NCBI GenBank assembly: GCA_020849075.1
Contig: JADLGZ010000160.1
Location: forward strand, 1 to 8,408
Length of the DNA: 8,408 bases
Direction of reading: 5' to 3'
Source of the DNA: Fimbriimonadaceae bacterium
GTDB taxonomy: Bacteria > Armatimonadota > Fimbriimonadia > Fimbriimonadales > Fimbriimonadaceae
Shown: positions 7,301 to 8,408 of the stretch, piece by piece
Position numbering within the stretch: the first letter of the stretch is position 1
Layout of the letters: each line of letters opens with the position of its first letter
The notes under the pieces: model-generated
The model's input: only the letters and a program-made list of their open reading frames with translations
What the model was told of the DNA's origin: nothing
Databases searched by the model: none
Made by a program: the position numbers and the translations under genes

Positions 7301-7815
7301 GTGCGGTAAGAGAGCTTGATCGCCTGACACGAGACCGGTTCCTAAGCACTTTCGAGCAGGTAAAGACCGCCTTTTCTCAGGCTTTTACTGAACTGTTTGG
7401 TGGCGGGGAAGCCGAACTCGTCCTGACGAACACGGAAGAAGTCATATCTGCTGGTGTCGCGGTGAATGTGACCGTCCCCGGAAAGAAGCGTCAGCGCTTG
7501 GAGCTTCTGAGCGGCGGCGAACGTTCCATGAGCGCGGTCGCCTTTCTCTTCGCCTTGCTTCGGGTTAAGCCCAGCCCGCTCGTGGTGCTTGATGAGGTAG
7601 ATGCACCCCTAGACGGCCGAAATGTAGAGCGGTTTGCCGACGTTCTGCGGAGTTTTGCTGGCATCACCCAATTCTTGGTAATCACTCACAATCCGGTTAC
7701 GATTGAAGCGGCACCGCTCTGGTTTGGCGTGACCATGCAAGAACCTGGGTGCACAACGGTCCTGCCCTATACGGTCCCCGAAGAAGTCGTAGCGGCTAGC
7801 TTGCTACAAGTCTAG
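4342..7815 (+). CDS. smc: Chromosome partition/condensation protein SMC
   Basis: SMC dimers, with ScpA and ScpB, entrap and extrude DNA loops to compact and separate sister chromosomes. From TTG 4342 the protein is 1157 residues, close to the family norm near 1180. The N-terminal head has LKSVRIFGFKTFAERVEF (about 3-20), Walker A GPNGCGKS (31-38), NLRASSSVDVIFNGS with the conserved Arg, Q-loop GQSEIDQAL (142-150) and EERRAWIDEAAGV (155-167). Long Glu/Leu/Ala-rich coiled coil follows to about 490, then the hinge at about 494-655 ending SGGAVSGGR, and returning coiled coil to about 990. The C-terminal head has signature LLSGGERS (1055-1062), Walker B VVLDEVDAPLD (1081-1091) and switch His1116 in ITHN. 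The frame stays open to ATG 4189, but 4189-4316 lies on murB and lacks SMC character. TTG 4342 yields the expected M-K-L-K-S; TTG 4336 would add two residues. Neither has a good ribosome site. It sits 25 bases after murB and is probably cotranscribed. Confidence 0.97.
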   Translation: MKLKSVRIFGFKTFAERVEFDLNADIIAIVGPNGCGKSNIVDAILWGLGEPNARNLRASSSVDVIFNGSAKRKPLGFAEVTLLFDNEDGTLPIDAAEVAITRKVNRAGESHFSINRRTCRLKDIYDLLADSGLGRAGYAIVGQSEIDQALSASAEERRAWIDEAAGVQRFRSKRVESLRRLEAARDHLSRIDQILADIEFQREPLREEAELAARYQEIRCALSELETNLLVSEVQGAQQEFERIGQQRGEAQAHHERALKELQTHHQAIEENGAELAELERKLDALRELRQSQLSGVERAESAISLARQRLESLDELEKDLKGAQDESVSLHRDAEHELAIVVGEIEGIQQELSNCQASEKQDVEALQLELNNIEASLESAKVLEAQRVRNEAEASQAKKRLTVISDEADGIRAAVADLRVAIEPAQRKVDELSRVVEVQETALAEAKDEVLRITERQAEISSSVQRLSGELSRLEGRRAGLEGTLETLEGLGQGARAVMDLVRSGELEDYYTPVSTAIEVDEAHAVAIETALGGAAHDLITPYVRDAKVAIELLKRKTLGRATFQPLDLVRPVPSQARTLRGAGIIGVAADLVRCGEEHRPVLEALLGRIVVVESLDDSIRLASTKGWSRLVTLEGEVVHSGGAVSGGRSGRQGTGIVQRRSELAALINKVESQRSALDQALKALSEADSKLGAAIMVKTDAAHSQEATQEELQEASNWLSQLQRELASTEREGDRLDREKRELEAFRAPEGTEIVDLEKISKDRDKILSKLAAKIAEAEAASGRERELNSQLTQAELRRQTALARLEKVGSGTATRAERLSGLTGERADWQAKIERSKTEKDEAQGQADQLRSDLESTQTLKKELLGQGYCLAEGAKEAEASIHRLDAIMNKLEVERARCDSRRTAAAQRLAEDYAISEEDALRLPTRELPDDAQPIVSRLRRDLKSLGDVNLGAIEAFERLSSRFVELDAQREDVRAGMEELQSAVRELDRLTRDRFLSTFEQVKTAFSQAFTELFGGGEAELVLTNTEEVISAGVAVNVTVPGKKRQRLELLSGGERSMSAVAFLFALLRVKPSPLVVLDEVDAPLDGRNVERFADVLRSFAGITQFLVITHNPVTIEAAPLWFGVTMQEPGCTTVLPYTVPEEVVAASLLQV

Positions 7816-7818
7816 ACG

Positions 7819-8346
7819 TTAGACGCGTTCGACCTGGGTGAAGTCAAGTTCGACCGGGGTTTCTCGACCGAAGATATTGATCATCACCTTTATCTTTTCT
7901 CGCTCGGCGTTGACTTCTTCGATCTTGCCTGTGTAGTCGCCGAATGGCCCTTCTACAACGCGGATAATATCGTTCTTGGCGTAAGCAATCTTCGGTTGCT
8001 CCTGACTGGCCTCAAGGTTGTTGAGAATCCGCTGAACTTCGCGGTCCTCCAACGGAATTGGTCGGGACCCACTTTGCAGGAACCCCGTGACTCCAGATGT
8101 GCTCTTGATCAGTTTGAAAATATCATCGGTCAGGTTCATTTGGATGAGGATGTAGCCGGGGAATAGCTTCTTATCTACGACCACCCTCTTGCCCGAGCGA
8201 GTGCTCTGCTCCTTCTCTGTTGGAATCAGGATTTCGTACATATCGTAATCCCAATATCCTTCGACCTGTGCACGGCGGGTCAAGACTTCCTTAACCTTGT
8301 TTTCGTGCCCCGAAATCGTATGTACTGCGTACCAAGCCTTTGCCAT
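7819..8346 (-). CDS. nusG: Transcription termination/antitermination factor NusG
   Basis: NusG binds the RNA polymerase clamp to suppress pausing, and through its KOW domain contacts Rho or ribosomal protein S10 (NusE), linking transcription to termination or translation. The 175-residue protein has the NGN domain at about 1-110, with WYAVHTISGHENKVKE (5-20) and LFPGYILIQM (61-70). The KOW domain is at about 122-173, with VVEGPFGDYTGKIEEVN (130-146) and the closing ELDFTQVE. Length and domain order are those of ordinary housekeeping NusG, not of a longer specialised paralog. ATG 8346 has GAGG 9 bases upstream, within the end of secE. The stop TAA is 3 bases from the convergent smc stop, so rplK, which usually follows nusG, is not here. 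Confidence 0.97.
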   Translation of the reverse strand: MAKAWYAVHTISGHENKVKEVLTRRAQVEGYWDYDMYEILIPTEKEQSTRSGKRVVVDKKLFPGYILIQMNLTDDIFKLIKSTSGVTGFLQSGSRPIPLEDREVQRILNNLEASQEQPKIAYAKNDIIRVVEGPFGDYTGKIEEVNAEREKIKVMINIFGRETPVELDFTQVERV

Positions 8347-8351
8347 AAATC

Positions 8352-8408
8352 TTAGCCTCGCGCCCGGAACACGGACTCAAGAATCCAACCAAATCCCATT
8401 GAGAGCCC
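8352..8408 (-). CDS. secE: Probable SecE C-terminus (5' end outside window)
   Basis: On the - strand an open frame enters from the window edge and ends in TAA at 8352-8354, giving 18 residues (GLSMGFGWILESVFRARG). This hydrophobic end with a closing basic segment is compatible with the tail of the small SecE translocase subunit. The position, 5 bases before the nusG ATG, is where secE sits in most bacteria. The fragment is too short to identify by sequence, so the call depends mainly on the conserved secE-nusG order. SecE clamps SecY in the membrane translocon. Confidence 0.6.
   Translation of the reverse strand, partial: GLSMGFGWILESVFRARG
8356..8359 (-). promoter_or_regulatory. Shine-Dalgarno sequence of nusG
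   Basis: GAGG, read on the - strand, lies 9 bases before the nusG ATG and inside the last codons of the upstream frame. It supports the ATG at 8346 and suggests that nusG is translated from a message shared with secE. Confidence 0.6.

Noticed and set aside
4830..7330. Repetitive Glu/Leu/Ala-rich codons that could look like a repeat array
   Set aside because: They are the heptad pattern of the SMC coiled coil, with no nucleotide repeat unit.
7827..7855. Direct repeat GTTCGACC (7827-7834 and 7848-7855)
   Set aside because: It falls within the C-terminal codons of nusG, where similar Val-Glu/Asp-containing stretches recur; 8 bases is within chance and it forms no terminator.

Overview
This window holds a stretch of bacterial chromosome made up mostly of core housekeeping genes. 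There are no RNA genes, insertion sequences, CRISPR arrays or phage genes. Gene density is very high: no gap exceeds about 75 bases, and both convergent gene pairs meet within a few bases. GC content looks moderate, somewhat above 50% by eye. The SMC, SecF and NusG families are clearly bacterial. Short gaps, frequent non-ATG starts, a nusG gene detached from rplK, and a tsaB-murB-smc cluster suggest a less-studied phylum. Armatimonadota (Fimbriimonadia-like) is my guess from general resemblance and is of low confidence.

Layout. (1) 1-795, + strand: the C-terminal part of the protein-export membrane subunit SecF, whose 5' end lies outside the window. (2) 792-1733 (possibly to 1787), - strand: a two-domain SIS sugar-phosphate isomerase/deaminase related to the isomerase half of GlmS. 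It converges on secF with overlapping stop codons. (3) 1805-7815, + strand: a four-gene run that looks like one transcription unit. It contains an unrecognised probably exported protein with two similar halves, tsaB (tRNA t6A synthesis), murB (peptidoglycan precursor synthesis) and smc (chromosome condensation and segregation). The first three genes are joined by 4-base stop/start overlaps and murB-smc are about 25 bases apart. (4) 7819-8408, - strand: nusG preceded by the last codons of secE, in the usual secE-nusG order. It converges on smc with 3 bases between the stops.

The cluster at 1805-7815 ties together tRNA modification, wall synthesis and chromosome organisation, all growth-linked jobs. 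Its start codons are mostly weak (ATG, GTG, probably ATA, TTG). The most interesting point is murB. Its conserved N-terminus is encoded upstream of the first conventional start codon, and the only well-placed initiator is an ATA seven bases after a perfect GGAGG, overlapping the tsaB stop as ATAG. I did not find a clearly new multi-gene system. The novel parts are this start site, the tandem-module exported protein, two compacted enzymes, and the broken nusG-rplK linkage.
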